Both the position numbers and the translations under genes were made by a program. This document shows, in pieces, positions 33,866 through 43,422 of a stretch of DNA of 64,000 nucleotides. The stretch's first letter is position 1. Each line of letters opens with the position of its first letter. Location: assembly GCA_036946625.1 (NCBI GenBank), contig JAQIIU010000003.1, forward strand, positions 2,307,001 to 2,371,000. Reading direction: 5' to 3'. The DNA comes from Methylorubrum populi. GTDB lineage: Bacteria; Pseudomonadota; Alphaproteobacteria; Rhizobiales; Beijerinckiaceae. The notes beneath the pieces are model-generated. The model did no database searches, was not told the origin of the DNA, and saw only the letters and a program-made list of their open reading frames with translations.

Positions 33866-34347
33866 GCGGCGCCGGCCTCACCCATATCGACCGGACCGGC
33901 GCGGCCAACATGGTCGATGTCTCCGACAAGGCCGCGACCGCGCGCACGGCGGTGGCCGAGGGCGTGGTGGTGATGCGCCCCGAGACGCTGGCGCTGATCC
34001 GCGAGGGCGACGCCAAGAAAGGCGACGTGATCGGCACCGCGCGGCTCGCCGGCATCATGGCCGCCAAGCGCACGCACGAGCTGATCCCGCTCTGCCACCC
34101 GCTGCTGCTGACCAAGGTGCGGCTCACCTGCGAGCCCGACGCCGCCCTGCCGGGCCTGCGGCTCACCGCGGAGGTGAAGGTGCAGGGCCAGACCGGGGTC
34201 GAGATGGAGGCGCTGACCGCCGTCTCGGTCGCCTGCCTGACGGTCTACGACATGGTGAAGGCCGCCGACCGCGGCATGCGCATCGAGGGCATCCGCCTCC
34301 TGTCGAAGGAGGGCGGCAAGTCCGGCGCGTGGAACGCCGGATCATGA
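33862..34347 (+). CDS. moaC: Cyclic pyranopterin monophosphate synthase
   Basis: The product has 161 residues. Motifs include LTHIDRTGAANMVDVSDKAA, KKGDVIGTARLAGIMAAKRT, HELIPLCHPLLLTKV and the C-terminal GVEMEALTAVSVACLTVYDM with DRGMRIEGIRLLSKEGGKSG, which carries the active-site Lys. It makes cyclic pyranopterin monophosphate in molybdenum cofactor synthesis. It is coupled at both ends: GTGA with trpC and ATGA with moeA. Confidence 0.96.
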   Translation: MSGAGLTHIDRTGAANMVDVSDKAATARTAVAEGVVVMRPETLALIREGDAKKGDVIGTARLAGIMAAKRTHELIPLCHPLLLTKVRLTCEPDAALPGLRLTAEVKVQGQTGVEMEALTAVSVACLTVYDMVKAADRGMRIEGIRLLSKEGGKSGAWNAGS

Positions 34348-35570
34348 GCCTGCTGCCGGTCGCCGAAGCGCTCGAAAAAATCCTCGCCGCGATTCCCGGT
34401 CCGGTCGAGGCCGAGGACGTGCCGATCGCCCGGGCCGCCGGCCGCACCCTCGCCGCCGGCCTCTCGGCGACGCGCACGCAACCCCCCTTCCCCGCCTCGG
34501 CCATGGACGGCTACGCCGTGCGCGCCGCCGACGTGGCGACCGTTCCGGCGCGCCTGCGCCTGATCGGCACCAGCGCCGCCGGGCACGGCTTTCCCGGAAG
34601 GGTCGGGCCCGGCGAGGCGGTGCGGATCTTCACCGGCGCGCCGGTCCCCGAGGGCGCCGACGCGATCCTGATCCAGGAGAACGCCGAGGCCGGGGGCGCT
34701 ACGGTCACTGCCCGCGAACCCGTCGCGGCGGGTCGCTTCCTGCGCCGGGCCGGCCTCGATTTCCGCGAGGGCGAGACGCTGCTGAGGGCCGGCGCCACCC
34801 TCGATGCGCGCCGCCTCGCTCTGGCGGCCAGCGCCGGCCACGCCGTGCTGCCGGTGCGGCGCAAGCCCCGCGTCGCCGTGCTCGCGACGGGCGACGAGCT
34901 GGTGCGGCCGGGCGAGACGGCGCGGTGGGACCAGATCGTCGCCTCGAACGGCCTCGCGCTCGCCGCGCTGAGCCTGGAAGCGGGCGCGGAGCCCATCGAT
35001 CTCGGCATCGTCCGCGACGACCTCGGCGCCCTGCGCGACGCGATCGGTCGGGCCCGCGCGGCGGGCGTCGACCTCCTCGTCACGCTCGGCGGCGCCTCGG
35101 TGGGCGATCACGACCTCGTCCAGGCGGCGCTCGGCGCGGAAGGGATGGAACTCGGCTTCTGGCGGGTGGCGCTCCGCCCCGGCAAGCCGCTGATGCACGG
35201 GCGGCTCGGGGCCATGACGGTGATCGGGCTGCCGGGCAATCCGGTCTCCTCGATCGTCTGCGGCCTGCTCTTCGTGGTGCCGGCGATCCGGGCGCTCCTC
35301 GGCGATCCCCACGCGGATGCGGATCGCGGCGAACCGGCGATCCTGGGGTGCGACATGCCGGAGAACGACGCACGCCAGGACTATCTGCGCGCCCGTCTCG
35401 AAACGGCATCGGACCGGGTGCCGGTCGCCCATCCCGAGACCCGCCAGGATTCCTCGATGCTCTCGGTGCTCGGCACCAGCGAGGCCCTGCTGATCCGCCC
35501 GCCGCACGCGGCCCCGGCCAGGGCGGGCGATCCCTGCCGCATCATCCGGCTGGACCGGCGGATCGTGTGA
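34344..35570 (+). CDS. moeA: Molybdopterin molybdenumtransferase
   Basis: The 408-residue protein has the MoeA pattern. It starts LLPVAEALEKILAAI, then PPFPASAMDGYAVRAADV, RIFTGAPVPEGADAILIQEN, the MoCF-binding core RVAVLATGDELVRPGE and VTLGGASVGDHDLVQAAL, LGFWRVALRPGKPLMHGR and VIGLPGNPVSSIVCGLLF. It inserts molybdate into molybdopterin. The start overlaps moaC by ATGA. A 376-base gap with a family 2 palindrome follows. In relatives lexA often follows moeA; here it does not. Confidence 0.95.
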   Translation: MSLLPVAEALEKILAAIPGPVEAEDVPIARAAGRTLAAGLSATRTQPPFPASAMDGYAVRAADVATVPARLRLIGTSAAGHGFPGRVGPGEAVRIFTGAPVPEGADAILIQENAEAGGATVTAREPVAAGRFLRRAGLDFREGETLLRAGATLDARRLALAASAGHAVLPVRRKPRVAVLATGDELVRPGETARWDQIVASNGLALAALSLEAGAEPIDLGIVRDDLGALRDAIGRARAAGVDLLVTLGGASVGDHDLVQAALGAEGMELGFWRVALRPGKPLMHGRLGAMTVIGLPGNPVSSIVCGLLFVVPAIRALLGDPHADADRGEPAILGCDMPENDARQDYLRARLETASDRVPVAHPETRQDSSMLSVLGTSEALLIRPPHAAPARAGDPCRIIRLDRRIV

Positions 35571-35947
35571 GGCGGAAGCACCAACCGTCAAGATTGTATC
35601 GAGCCTGCAAGGTTGTTGGCGACTGCGCCATTGACGTAGGACCGCGGACAGCTCATTTGGCTTGATGGCTGACCCGCTCCATACCGTCATTGAGAGCCTG
35701 TTTGACCGGCCACCGTGTCTTCGTCAGGCAACGGCAAGGCGAGAGGAAGATCCTACTCCCATCCCCACCCTCATCCTGAGGTGCCGGAGCGCAGCGGAGG
35801 CCTCGAAGGGGGCTCCAGGAATCGCGCGGGATCTGGAGCACCCTTCGAGGCCGCTCACGCGGCACCTCAGGATGAGGGGCGAGATGGGATCACTGCAGTC
35901 AAACAGGCTCTGAGACCGAAATTCATCTTCGGTCGGCGGAGCGCCTG
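35571..35947. other. Gene-free gap between moeA and the toxin gene
   Basis: These 376 bases hold a family 2 palindrome (35769-35877) and no gene. The first 190 bases show no recognisable signal. The last 70 bases (CTGCAGTCAAACAGGCTCTG to GGTCGGCGGAGCGCCTG) must contain the promoter of the toxin-antitoxin pair. The gap is also a candidate rearrangement breakpoint. Confidence 0.5.
35769..35877. repeat. Palindromic repeat, family 2, copy b
   Basis: It has the same 109-base structure as the copy at 30971-31079, with outer arms CCTCATCCTGAGGTGCCG and CGGCACCTCAGGATGAGG and inner words GGCCTCGAAGGG and CCCTTCGAGGCC. The loop differs in sequence between copies while the arms are kept, as expected for a structure-selected element. 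Confidence 0.85.
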
Positions 35948-36211
35948 ATGACCGAGCCGGAGCGGGCGGCGGTTGTGGACTTCCTCGCCGCCGAGCCATT
36001 CGCCGGTGACGTGATCCCCGGCACGGGCGGACTGCGCAAGGTGCGGGTGCCTTTGGCCGGTCGTGGCAAGCGTGGGGGAGCACGGGTGATCACGTGTTTC
36101 GTGGGTGCGCGCGACGTGTACCTACTTCCGGCCTACGCGAAGAGCGATCAAGCCAATCCGACACCGGCACAGGCTCGAGCGCTGGCGCGGTTGGTCGAGA
36201 CGCTGTTTTGA
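35948..36211 (+). CDS. RelE/HigB-like toxin
   Basis: The product has 87 residues. It has the layout of small RelE-superfamily toxins encoded before their antitoxin: an N-terminal helix (TEPERAAVVDFLAAEPFAGD), then VIPGTGGLRKVRVPLAGRGK, RGGARVITCFVGARDVYLLP, AYAKSDQANPTPAQARALAR and a final helix. The LRK.R....GRGK.GGARV core is typical of this branch, whose members cleave mRNA on the ribosome. A helix-turn-helix antitoxin follows after ten bases. The pair sits between moeA and fabZ. Confidence 0.8.
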   Translation: MTEPERAAVVDFLAAEPFAGDVIPGTGGLRKVRVPLAGRGKRGGARVITCFVGARDVYLLPAYAKSDQANPTPAQARALARLVETLF

Positions 36212-36221
36212 GGATGAAGCC

Positions 36222-36515
36222 ATGGATGAGGCGAGGTTCCAAAAACTGACGCGCAGCCTTGAGCAGGCGGCCGCCCACGCCCGCGGCGAGGCTGTTCCCG
36301 GATTGCGGGTTCACGTTCCCCACGACATTGATGTGGCCGCGGTGCGAAAGGCTTCCGCCCTCTCGCAGGACGCCTTTGCCCGCCGTATCGGCGTGGCCGT
36401 CGGCACCTTGCGGAACTGGGAACAGCGTCGCCGTCGGCCGGAGGGGCCTGCCCGCGTGCTCCTTGCGCTCCTGGAAAAGAACCCGCGCCTCGTCGAGGAG
36501 ACGCTCGGCGGTTGA
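36222..36515 (+). CDS. HigA/NadS-like helix-turn-helix antitoxin
   Basis: The product has 97 residues. An N-terminal part (LTRSLEQAAAHARGEAVPGL) probably wraps the toxin. A C-terminal XRE helix-turn-helix (VRKASALSQDAFARRIGVAV, then TLRNWEQRRRRPEGPARVLL) binds DNA. The ATG follows GAGGATGAAGCC ten bases after the toxin stop. Such antitoxins neutralise the toxin and repress their own operon. The order toxin then antitoxin is the HigBA type. Confidence 0.8.
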   Translation: MDEARFQKLTRSLEQAAAHARGEAVPGLRVHVPHDIDVAAVRKASALSQDAFARRIGVAVGTLRNWEQRRRRPEGPARVLLALLEKNPRLVEETLGG

Positions 36516-36660
36516 GCCCCCCCTGCGGCGCAAAAGTCTTGCATCCGCCCGATTTTCTGCCGAAGAGGGCGGCCTTCACCGGATAAAGGTCACCGGCAAG
36601 GGGCACGGGATCGTGCGGCGGATGCCGCCGGGCAAGCATGGGCGGGGAGCGTTGGAACCG

Positions 36661-37122
36661 ATGAGCGAGACGCGGGAGTTGGGTTCGGCCGACATCCAGA
36701 AGGTGCTGGAACTGCTGCCCCACCGCTACCCCTTCCTGATGATCGACCGCATCATCGAGATCGACCGGGACGAGAGCTGCATCGGCATCAAGAACGTCAC
36801 CGCCAACGAGCCGCAATTCACAGGACACTTCCCCGGCCTTCCGGTCTTCCCCGGCGTGCTGCTGATCGAGGGCATGGCCCAGACGGCGGGCGCGATCTGC
36901 TGCCGCCACATCATGAGCGACGAGTTGAGGACCAAGCAGGTCTTCTTCATGACCATCGACAAGTGCAAGTTCCGCAAGCCCGTCGTGCCCGGCGATCAGG
37001 TCCGCTTCCACATGCAGAAGATGAACCAGCGCAAGACGATGTGGTGGTTCCGCGGCGAGGCCCGGGTCGAGGGCGCGCTGGTGGCCCAGGCCGAGATCGG
37101 CGCCATGCTGGTGACGGAGTGA
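36661..37122 (+). CDS. fabZ: 3-hydroxyacyl-ACP dehydratase FabZ
   Basis: The 153-residue hot-dog fold enzyme has LELLPHRYPFLMIDRIIEID, the catalytic His in FTGHFPGLPVFPGVLLIEGM with its Glu in LLIEGMAQTAG, and KCKFRKPVVPGDQ. It dehydrates 3-hydroxyacyl-ACP in fatty acid synthesis and supplies chains near the lipid A branch. It starts an operon with lpxA, lpxI and lpxB, with its stop overlapping the lpxA GTG. In many relatives lpxD and bamA precede fabZ; here a toxin-antitoxin pair does. Confidence 0.96.
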   Translation: MSETRELGSADIQKVLELLPHRYPFLMIDRIIEIDRDESCIGIKNVTANEPQFTGHFPGLPVFPGVLLIEGMAQTAGAICCRHIMSDELRTKQVFFMTIDKCKFRKPVVPGDQVRFHMQKMNQRKTMWWFRGEARVEGALVAQAEIGAMLVTE

Positions 37123-37934
37123 GCGCGGTGCGGGACGGCATTCACCCGAGCAGCGTCGTCGAGGACGGCGCCCGGCTCGGGGACGGCGTGCGGATCGGTC
37201 CGTTCTGCCATGTCGGGCCGGAGGTCGTGCTCGGCGACGGCTGCGAACTCGTCAGCCACGTCGTGGTCGCCGGCCGCACCACGGTGGGCGCGCGCACCAG
37301 GATCTACCCCTTCGCCTCGATCGGCCATCCGCCGCAGGACCTGAAGTACCGCGGCGAGCCCTCGACGCTGGCGATCGGCGCCGATTGCCTGATCCGCGAG
37401 GGCGTCACCATGAATCCGGGCACCGAGGGCGGCGGCCTGGAGACGGTGGTGGGCGACGGCTGCGCCTTCCTCGCCAACAGCCATGTCGGCCACGATTGCC
37501 GCGTCGGCCATCACGTCATCTTCTCCAACAACGTCATGCTCGCCGGCCATTGCACGGTCGGCAACTACGCCATCCTCGGCGGCGGCGCGGCGGTGATCCA
37601 GTTCGCCCGCGTCGGCGAGCACGCCTTCGTCGGCGGCCTGTCGGGTCTGGAGAACGACTGCATCCCCTACGGCATGGTGCTCGGCAACCGCGCCTACCTC
37701 TCGGGGCTCAACATCATCGGCCTGCAGCGCCGCGGTTTTTCGCGCGAGGACATCCATGCACTCCGCCGGGCCTATCGGCTGCTCTTCGCCCAGGAGGGCA
37801 CGCTGATGGAGCGGGTCGAGGACGTCGCGGCCGAGTTCGACACCCATCCGGCGATCCGCGAGATCCTCGCCTTCATCCGCGAGGGCGGCAAGCGCTCGAT
37901 CTGCACGCCCCGCGCCGTCGCCGCGGCGGCCTGA
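37119..37934 (+). CDS. lpxA: UDP-N-acetylglucosamine acyltransferase
   Basis: The 271-residue left-handed beta-helix protein has hexapeptide repeats (IHPSSVVEDGARLGDGVRIG; GPFCHVGPEVVLGDGCEL; LANSHVGHDCRVGHHV with the catalytic His region). The C-terminal helical domain has RRGFSREDIHALRRAYRLLF. It performs the first acylation of lipid A synthesis. The GTG start overlaps the fabZ stop (GTGA). Confidence 0.96.
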   Translation: MSAVRDGIHPSSVVEDGARLGDGVRIGPFCHVGPEVVLGDGCELVSHVVVAGRTTVGARTRIYPFASIGHPPQDLKYRGEPSTLAIGADCLIREGVTMNPGTEGGGLETVVGDGCAFLANSHVGHDCRVGHHVIFSNNVMLAGHCTVGNYAILGGGAAVIQFARVGEHAFVGGLSGLENDCIPYGMVLGNRAYLSGLNIIGLQRRGFSREDIHALRRAYRLLFAQEGTLMERVEDVAAEFDTHPAIREILAFIREGGKRSICTPRAVAAAA

Positions 37935-37945
37935 GGCGACCGGCG

Positions 37946-38794
37946 GTGACCGATCCCGCCCGGCCCCTCGCCCTGGTGGCCGGCGCGGGACGCCTGCCGG
38001 AACTGGTGGCCGCCTCGCTCGACCGGGCGCACCGGCCCTTCCGGGTGCTGGCCGTGCGCGGCTTCACCGAGCGGGCGATGCGGCGCCGGGCCGATGCCGT
38101 GGTCGATCTCCTCGACATCCAGAGCGCCCTGCGCATCCTCGAGGGCTGGGCGCCCGCCGCCGTGGTGCCGGCCGGCGGCGTCGCCCGTCCGAGCCCGGCG
38201 GCTCTCCTCAACGCGGCCCATGCCGTGCGCAACCGCGGGATCCTCAGGAGCCTCGCCGGCGGCGACGACCGGCTCCTGCGTGCGGTGCTGACGCTGCTGG
38301 AGGAGAACGGACACCGGGTTCTCGGCGTCCACGAGGTGGCGCCCGACCTGCTCGGCCGGCCCGGCCGCCTCGGCCGCTTCGAGCCGGATGCCGACGCCGC
38401 CCTGTCGATCGCCACCGGGCGCGCCATGCTCGGCGCGTTGAGCCCGTTCGACGTGGGGCAGGCCGCCGTCGTGGCGGCCGAGCGCGTCATCGCCGTCGAG
38501 GGGCCGGAGGGCACCGACCGGATGCTCGCCCGCGCCCGCGCGCTCAACCGCAAGCCCCTCGGCCGCGGCCGGCCGGCCAAGGGCACCGTGCTGGTGAAGC
38601 TGCCCAAGCTCGGCCAGGATCTGCGCATCGATCTGCCGGCGATCGGCCCGCGCACCGTGCTCCGCGCCGCGCGGGCCGGCTGCGCCGGCATCGCCATCGG
38701 CGCCGGCCATACCCTGGTGATCGACGGGCCCGAGACGGTCGCGGCGGCGGATGCGGCGGGCTTGTTCCTGCTCGGCGTGGAGGTCTCTCCGTGA
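37946..38794 (+). CDS. lpxI: UDP-2,3-diacylglucosamine pyrophosphatase LpxI
   Basis: The product has 282 residues of the DUF1009/LpxI family, the alphaproteobacterial substitute for LpxH. It starts RPLALVAGAGRLPELVAASL, and the C-terminal domain has FDVGQAAVVAAERVIAVEGP, EGTDRMLARA, VLVKLPKLGQDLRIDLPAIG and AGIAIGAGHTLVIDGPETV. It cleaves UDP-2,3-diacylglucosamine to lipid X. The GTG at 37946 precedes the first strand; its stop overlaps the lpxB GTG. Position between lpxA and lpxB confirms the call. Confidence 0.94.
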   Translation: MTDPARPLALVAGAGRLPELVAASLDRAHRPFRVLAVRGFTERAMRRRADAVVDLLDIQSALRILEGWAPAAVVPAGGVARPSPAALLNAAHAVRNRGILRSLAGGDDRLLRAVLTLLEENGHRVLGVHEVAPDLLGRPGRLGRFEPDADAALSIATGRAMLGALSPFDVGQAAVVAAERVIAVEGPEGTDRMLARARALNRKPLGRGRPAKGTVLVKLPKLGQDLRIDLPAIGPRTVLRAARAGCAGIAIGAGHTLVIDGPETVAAADAAGLFLLGVEVSP

Positions 38795-39951
38795 CGCACC
38801 GGCGGATCTGGCTCGTCGCGGGCGAGGATTCCGGCGATCAGCTCGGGGCCAAGCTGATCCGGGCCCTGCGGGCGCTCTCGCCCGAGCCGCCGACGCTCGG
38901 CGGCGTCGGTGGCGAGGCGATGGAGGCGGAAGGCTTCCGTTCGCTCTTTCCCATCGACGACGTGGCGGTGATGGGCTACCTCCCTGTGCTCGCCCGGGCC
39001 CGCACGCTGCTGCGGCGCATCCGCGAGACGGTGGAGGATGTCGTCGCGGGCAGCCCCGACGTGCTCGTCATCATCGACAGCCCCGGCTTCACCCACGCCG
39101 TGGCGACCCGCGTGCGCAAGCGCCTGCCGGATCTGCCCATCGTCGATTACGTCTCGCCGAGCGTCTGGGCCTGGCGGCCCTGGCGGGCCAAGGGCATGGT
39201 GCCCTTCATCGACCACGTGCTCGCCCTCCTCCCCTTCGAGCCGGAGGCGCATCGCCGCCTCGGCGGCCCGGCCTGCACCTATGTCGGCCATCCCCTGATC
39301 GAGCGGCTGGCCGAGCTGCGCCCCTCCCCCGGGGAAGCGGCGGTCCGCGAGGGCCGACCGCCGACCCTCGCCGTCCTGCCCGGTTCGCGCCGCTCGGAGA
39401 TCGAGCGGCTGATGCCGGTCTTCGGCCGGACGGTCACGGATCTCGTCCGGCGGGTCGGGCCGTTCGAGATCGAGCTGCCGGCGGTGAGCCGCCACCGCGC
39501 CCTGATCGAGCGCCTCGCCGCCGCCTGGGAGCGGCCGCCGCGCATCGTCCACGGCGAGGCGGCCAAGCACGCCACCTTCCGCCGGGCGCGCGCCGCCCTC
39601 GCGGCCTCGGGCACCGTGACGCTCGAACTGGCGCTCGCCGGCGTGCCGATGGTGGTGGCCTACAAGGTCTCGCGGGTCGAGGAGGTCATCGCCCGGCGCC
39701 TGATCCAGGTGCCGACGATCGTGCTGCCGAACCTGATCCTGTCCGAGAACGCGATGCCGGAATTCGTGCAGGCCGAGTGCACGCCGGAGCGGCTGGCCGA
39801 GACGCTGGAACCGCTTCTCGCCGGTGGGCCCGCCCGGCGGACGCAGCTCGAAGCACTGGCCCGCATCGACGGCCGGATGCGGCTTTCCGGCGACGAGGAG
39901 CCGAGCCGAGCCGCCGCGCGGATCGTGCTGGAGGCGCGGCGGGCGGCATGA
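38791..39951 (+). CDS. lpxB: Lipid A disaccharide synthase
   Basis: The 386-residue GT19 enzyme has IWLVAGEDSGDQLGAKLIRA, VAVMGYLPVLARA, PDVLVIIDSPGFTHAVATRV, YVSPSVWAWRPWRAKGM, TLAVLPGSRRSEIERLMPVF and LAASGTVTLELALAGVPMVV. It joins lipid X with UDP-2,3-diacylglucosamine. The GTG start overlaps the lpxI stop (GTGA), and its own stop overlaps the DUF188 gene's ATG. Together with fabZ, lpxA and lpxI it forms a tightly coupled operon. Confidence 0.96.
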   Translation: MTHRRIWLVAGEDSGDQLGAKLIRALRALSPEPPTLGGVGGEAMEAEGFRSLFPIDDVAVMGYLPVLARARTLLRRIRETVEDVVAGSPDVLVIIDSPGFTHAVATRVRKRLPDLPIVDYVSPSVWAWRPWRAKGMVPFIDHVLALLPFEPEAHRRLGGPACTYVGHPLIERLAELRPSPGEAAVREGRPPTLAVLPGSRRSEIERLMPVFGRTVTDLVRRVGPFEIELPAVSRHRALIERLAAAWERPPRIVHGEAAKHATFRRARAALAASGTVTLELALAGVPMVVAYKVSRVEEVIARRLIQVPTIVLPNLILSENAMPEFVQAECTPERLAETLEPLLAGGPARRTQLEALARIDGRMRLSGDEEPSRAAARIVLEARRAA

Positions 39952-40430
39952 GCGAGGAAGCGCCCCGGCAACCCATCGCGATCTACGTCGATGCCGACGC
40001 CTGCCCGGTGAAGGACGAGGTCTACCGCGTGGCCGCCCGCTACGGCCTCCACGTCACCGTCGTCTCGAACGGTTTTTTGAATTTGCCGCGCGAACCCTGG
40101 ATCGAACGGGTCATCGTCGGTGACGCATTCGATGCGGCCGACGACTGGATCGCCGAGCGGGCGAGCCGTGGCGCCATCGTCGTCACGGCGGACGTGCCGC
40201 TGGCGAGCCGCTGCGTGAAGGCCGGAGCGGTCGCGCTCGCCCCGAACGGCAAGCCCTTCACGGAATCGTCCGTCGGCCTCGCCCTCGCCACCCGCAACCT
40301 GATGCAGGAATTACGGGAGGCCGGCGCGATCACCGGCGGCCCCAAGCCGTTCTCGCCGAAGGACCGCTCGGCCTTCCTCGGTGCGCTGGACCGCGTGGTG
40401 GTCCGGCTGAAGCGCGATCTCGGGGTCTGA
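39948..40430 (+). CDS. YaiI/YqxD (DUF188) family protein
   Basis: This 160-residue protein of the DUF188 family begins IAIYVDADACPVKDEVYRVA and has VVSNGFLNLP, VIVGDAFDAADDWIAE, GAIVVTADVPLASRCVKAGA and LAPNGKPFTESSVGLALATR. The acidic residues suggest a PIN-like nuclease fold, but no activity is established. It is coupled by ATGA to lpxB. Its TGA stop is also the first triplet of the inverted family 1 repeat. Confidence 0.88.
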   Translation: MSEEAPRQPIAIYVDADACPVKDEVYRVAARYGLHVTVVSNGFLNLPREPWIERVIVGDAFDAADDWIAERASRGAIVVTADVPLASRCVKAGAVALAPNGKPFTESSVGLALATRNLMQELREAGAITGGPKPFSPKDRSAFLGALDRVVVRLKRDLGV

Positions 40431-40596
40431 TACGCCATCCGGTTGATGACTTCGGCCTGTCCTGCGTCATCGCGAGGCGAAGCCGTGGCGATCCAGGGCG
40501 CGCCCTTTCCGGACCTGTGGCGCCCTGGATCGCTTCGCGGCCGCTCGCGAGGACGGAGGGGGGCCAAACCCGAAGCGATCAAGCGGAAACGGTATG
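40428..40596. repeat. Long palindromic intergenic repeat, family 1, copy c (inverted)
   Basis: It begins TGATACGCCATCCGGTTGAT, sharing TGA with the DUF188 stop, and ends GCGATCAAGCGGAAACGGTA plus TGA. Read on the minus strand it matches the copy at 17916-18089 nearly base for base. Both ends of the element therefore carry TGATAC, one beginning TGATACCG and the other TGATACG. Confidence 0.85.
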
Positions 40597-40696
40597 ACTT
40601 CGAGCGAGGAACGCCCGGCTTGAGGCGTTGGACTCTTTATCCCCGGTGGCGAGAAGACATCGCTTCTCGGGCGAGGCCGATGCTGTAGGATCAGGC

Positions 40697-41242
40697 ATGC
40701 TCGATCCTGTCGTTCTCGAATCGCTCCATATCCCCTTTCCTCCCGAGCGGCCCGTGCTGGTGGAGGAGCAGGTTCTGCGCAGTGCCGCCACCGAGCAGGC
40801 CGCACGGATCGGGCGCCGGTTGGCGGACGGTTTCGACGCGGCGGCCGATGCTTGGATTGCCACCATGGAACGGGCGCACCGCTCGGTCGAACATGCAACG
40901 ATCGAGAGCGCGTCTCCCGCCGATCTTCGCACCCTCTCAGCAACGATCGACGATTTCGAAACGGTCGCGGAGATGCGGGCGAAGCACGGCGCTCGATTGC
41001 AGAAGCGCATCGCCCGCGAGGTGAAGCCGGTCTTCCAGACGGACCCTTCCCTTGCAGCCGCGCATCGCGCGTTCGGCGGTCGGATCGTGGCGACGGAGAA
41101 GCGGATTGTCGACGCGCTTCTCGACTACGCCCTGTTCCTGCGAGCGGTGCGGGCCGAAATCGATTCATCGACGCGCGGCGGCCCGACGTTCGAGACGTCG
41201 GATAGCCTCGCCCGATATCTTGCCGGCCTCGGTGCTGCGTGA
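40697..41242 (+). CDS. Helical protein of unknown function, coupled to a broken toxin gene
   Basis: The product has 181 residues, predicted almost entirely helical (ERPVLVEEQVLRSAATEQAA; LADGFDAAADAWIATMERAH; SATIDDFETVAEMRAKHGAR; ATEKRIVDALLDYALFLRAV). No family was recognised and there is no signal peptide. The stop overlaps a GTG (GTGA, 41239-41242) that starts a RelE/ParE-like toxin frame. By position it could be an antitoxin, but it lacks any known antitoxin DNA-binding domain, so this is only a hypothesis. The ATG at 40697 follows GTAGGATCAGGC. Confidence 0.6.
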   Translation: MLDPVVLESLHIPFPPERPVLVEEQVLRSAATEQAARIGRRLADGFDAAADAWIATMERAHRSVEHATIESASPADLRTLSATIDDFETVAEMRAKHGARLQKRIAREVKPVFQTDPSLAAAHRAFGGRIVATEKRIVDALLDYALFLRAVRAEIDSSTRGGPTFETSDSLARYLAGLGAA

Positions 41243-41522
41243 AGGTGCGCCTGACCATTGAAGCCGGTTTCGAGGCGGGCCTCAAAAGTCTAAAAGTCTG
41301 CCGCCGGATCGCTGAAAGGCTGCCGGTCGTGCCCTCCTCAAGTTCACCGAGGAGCCCGGCTTGCCGAGCCTACGCTTCCGTCCTTTAGCCGGCCGGGTCG
41401 GCTACTTCATCATCAATCCGACGAGAGGGGACCGGATCATCCTGCGGAAGGATGGTGACGATCTCTACGCTGCCGTCGATCTCGGACCTCACGACAACGT
41501 CTATCGCCGCTGGGATCGATAG
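41239..41522 (+). pseudogene. Frameshifted RelE/ParE-like toxin gene
   Basis: The frame from GTG 41239 reads MKVRLTIEAGFEAGLKSLKV up to about residue 27. After GCTGAAAGG (near 41311-41320) the meaning continues in another frame: KAAGRALLKFTEEPGLPSLR, then GRVGYFIINPTRGDRIILRK and PHDNVYRRWDR with a TAG at 41520-41522. A one-base loss near GAAAGG explains the shift. The second part resembles small toxins with a GR.GYF..N and GPHD..YRR ending. Together they would make about 94 residues. It abuts the gltA terminator on its right. Confidence 0.55.
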
Positions 41523-41540
41523 AACGGCGATCGCCCGAAC

Positions 41541-41566
41541 AAAAAGGGGGCGCCCGAGCGCCCCCA
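41541..41566 (-). terminator. Factor-independent terminator of gltA
   Basis: On the minus strand a GC-rich stem (GGGGGCGCTCGGGCGCCCCC) is followed directly by TTTTT, the classical terminator. It lies 15 bases after the gltA stop codon. It is the clearest intrinsic terminator in the window. Confidence 0.85.
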
Positions 41567-41580
41567 TCCCTTCGCGTCGA

Positions 41581-42870
<1,290 letters not shown>

Positions 42871-43422
42871 GGGATCGCGGACCCTTTCTCGCGACGGGAA
42901 CAGCACGGGAGCGGAAGAACCCGCCTTCCGCTCCGTTGTGGCGCCGCAGCAGAGCGCTGCGCCCGCCCACTGGATGCACCGGGTTAGCGGATCGCTCGGC
43001 GCCCAGCAACGGGCGGCCGCTCCCGGTTCCTTCGCAGATGCGAGGACCGGGCCGAATCTGTCACCCTCCGTGAGGGATTAAGGTCTCCCTCGTTCTCCGC
43101 AAACAGCGACGCTCCGACCGCATCGGCGCATGGGCGTGTGTTATTGGGCAAAGCGTATCATGACGCGATCGCGATCGAGCCCGCAAGGCAGTGCGTCCGA
43201 TGATTCATCCGATCACAACGAAGATCGGCCGTCGACGGCTGCCGCACCGACGACGGGAACGCCATCCGCTCCACCGGATACAGGACGAAGTTCTCCCCTC
43301 CCTGTCCGCCGTGATGCGCCGATGGGTCGCGCTCCGACGGAGCGCGGCGCGCCGTCACGAACGCCTTTCGAGACCCGTTTCGGGAGGAAGGGCTTTTCGC
43401 CCCATGCGCGGCCCCATGCGCG
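42871..43422. other. Gene-free region between gltX and gltA
   Basis: These 550 bases contain no supported gene. They must hold the gltA promoter, probably in the less GC-rich part near 43085-43180 (GTGTTATTGGGCAAAGCG and CGTATCATGACGCGATCGCG) or closer to the start codon. Near 43404-43425 a short direct repeat CCCATGCGCG occurs twice just past the gltX stop. No known riboswitch pattern was seen. Confidence 0.5.

Noticed and set aside
43158..43358. 66-codon minus-strand frame between gltX and gltA
   Set aside because: It has no start context, no domain and no conserved-looking features; treated as non-coding.
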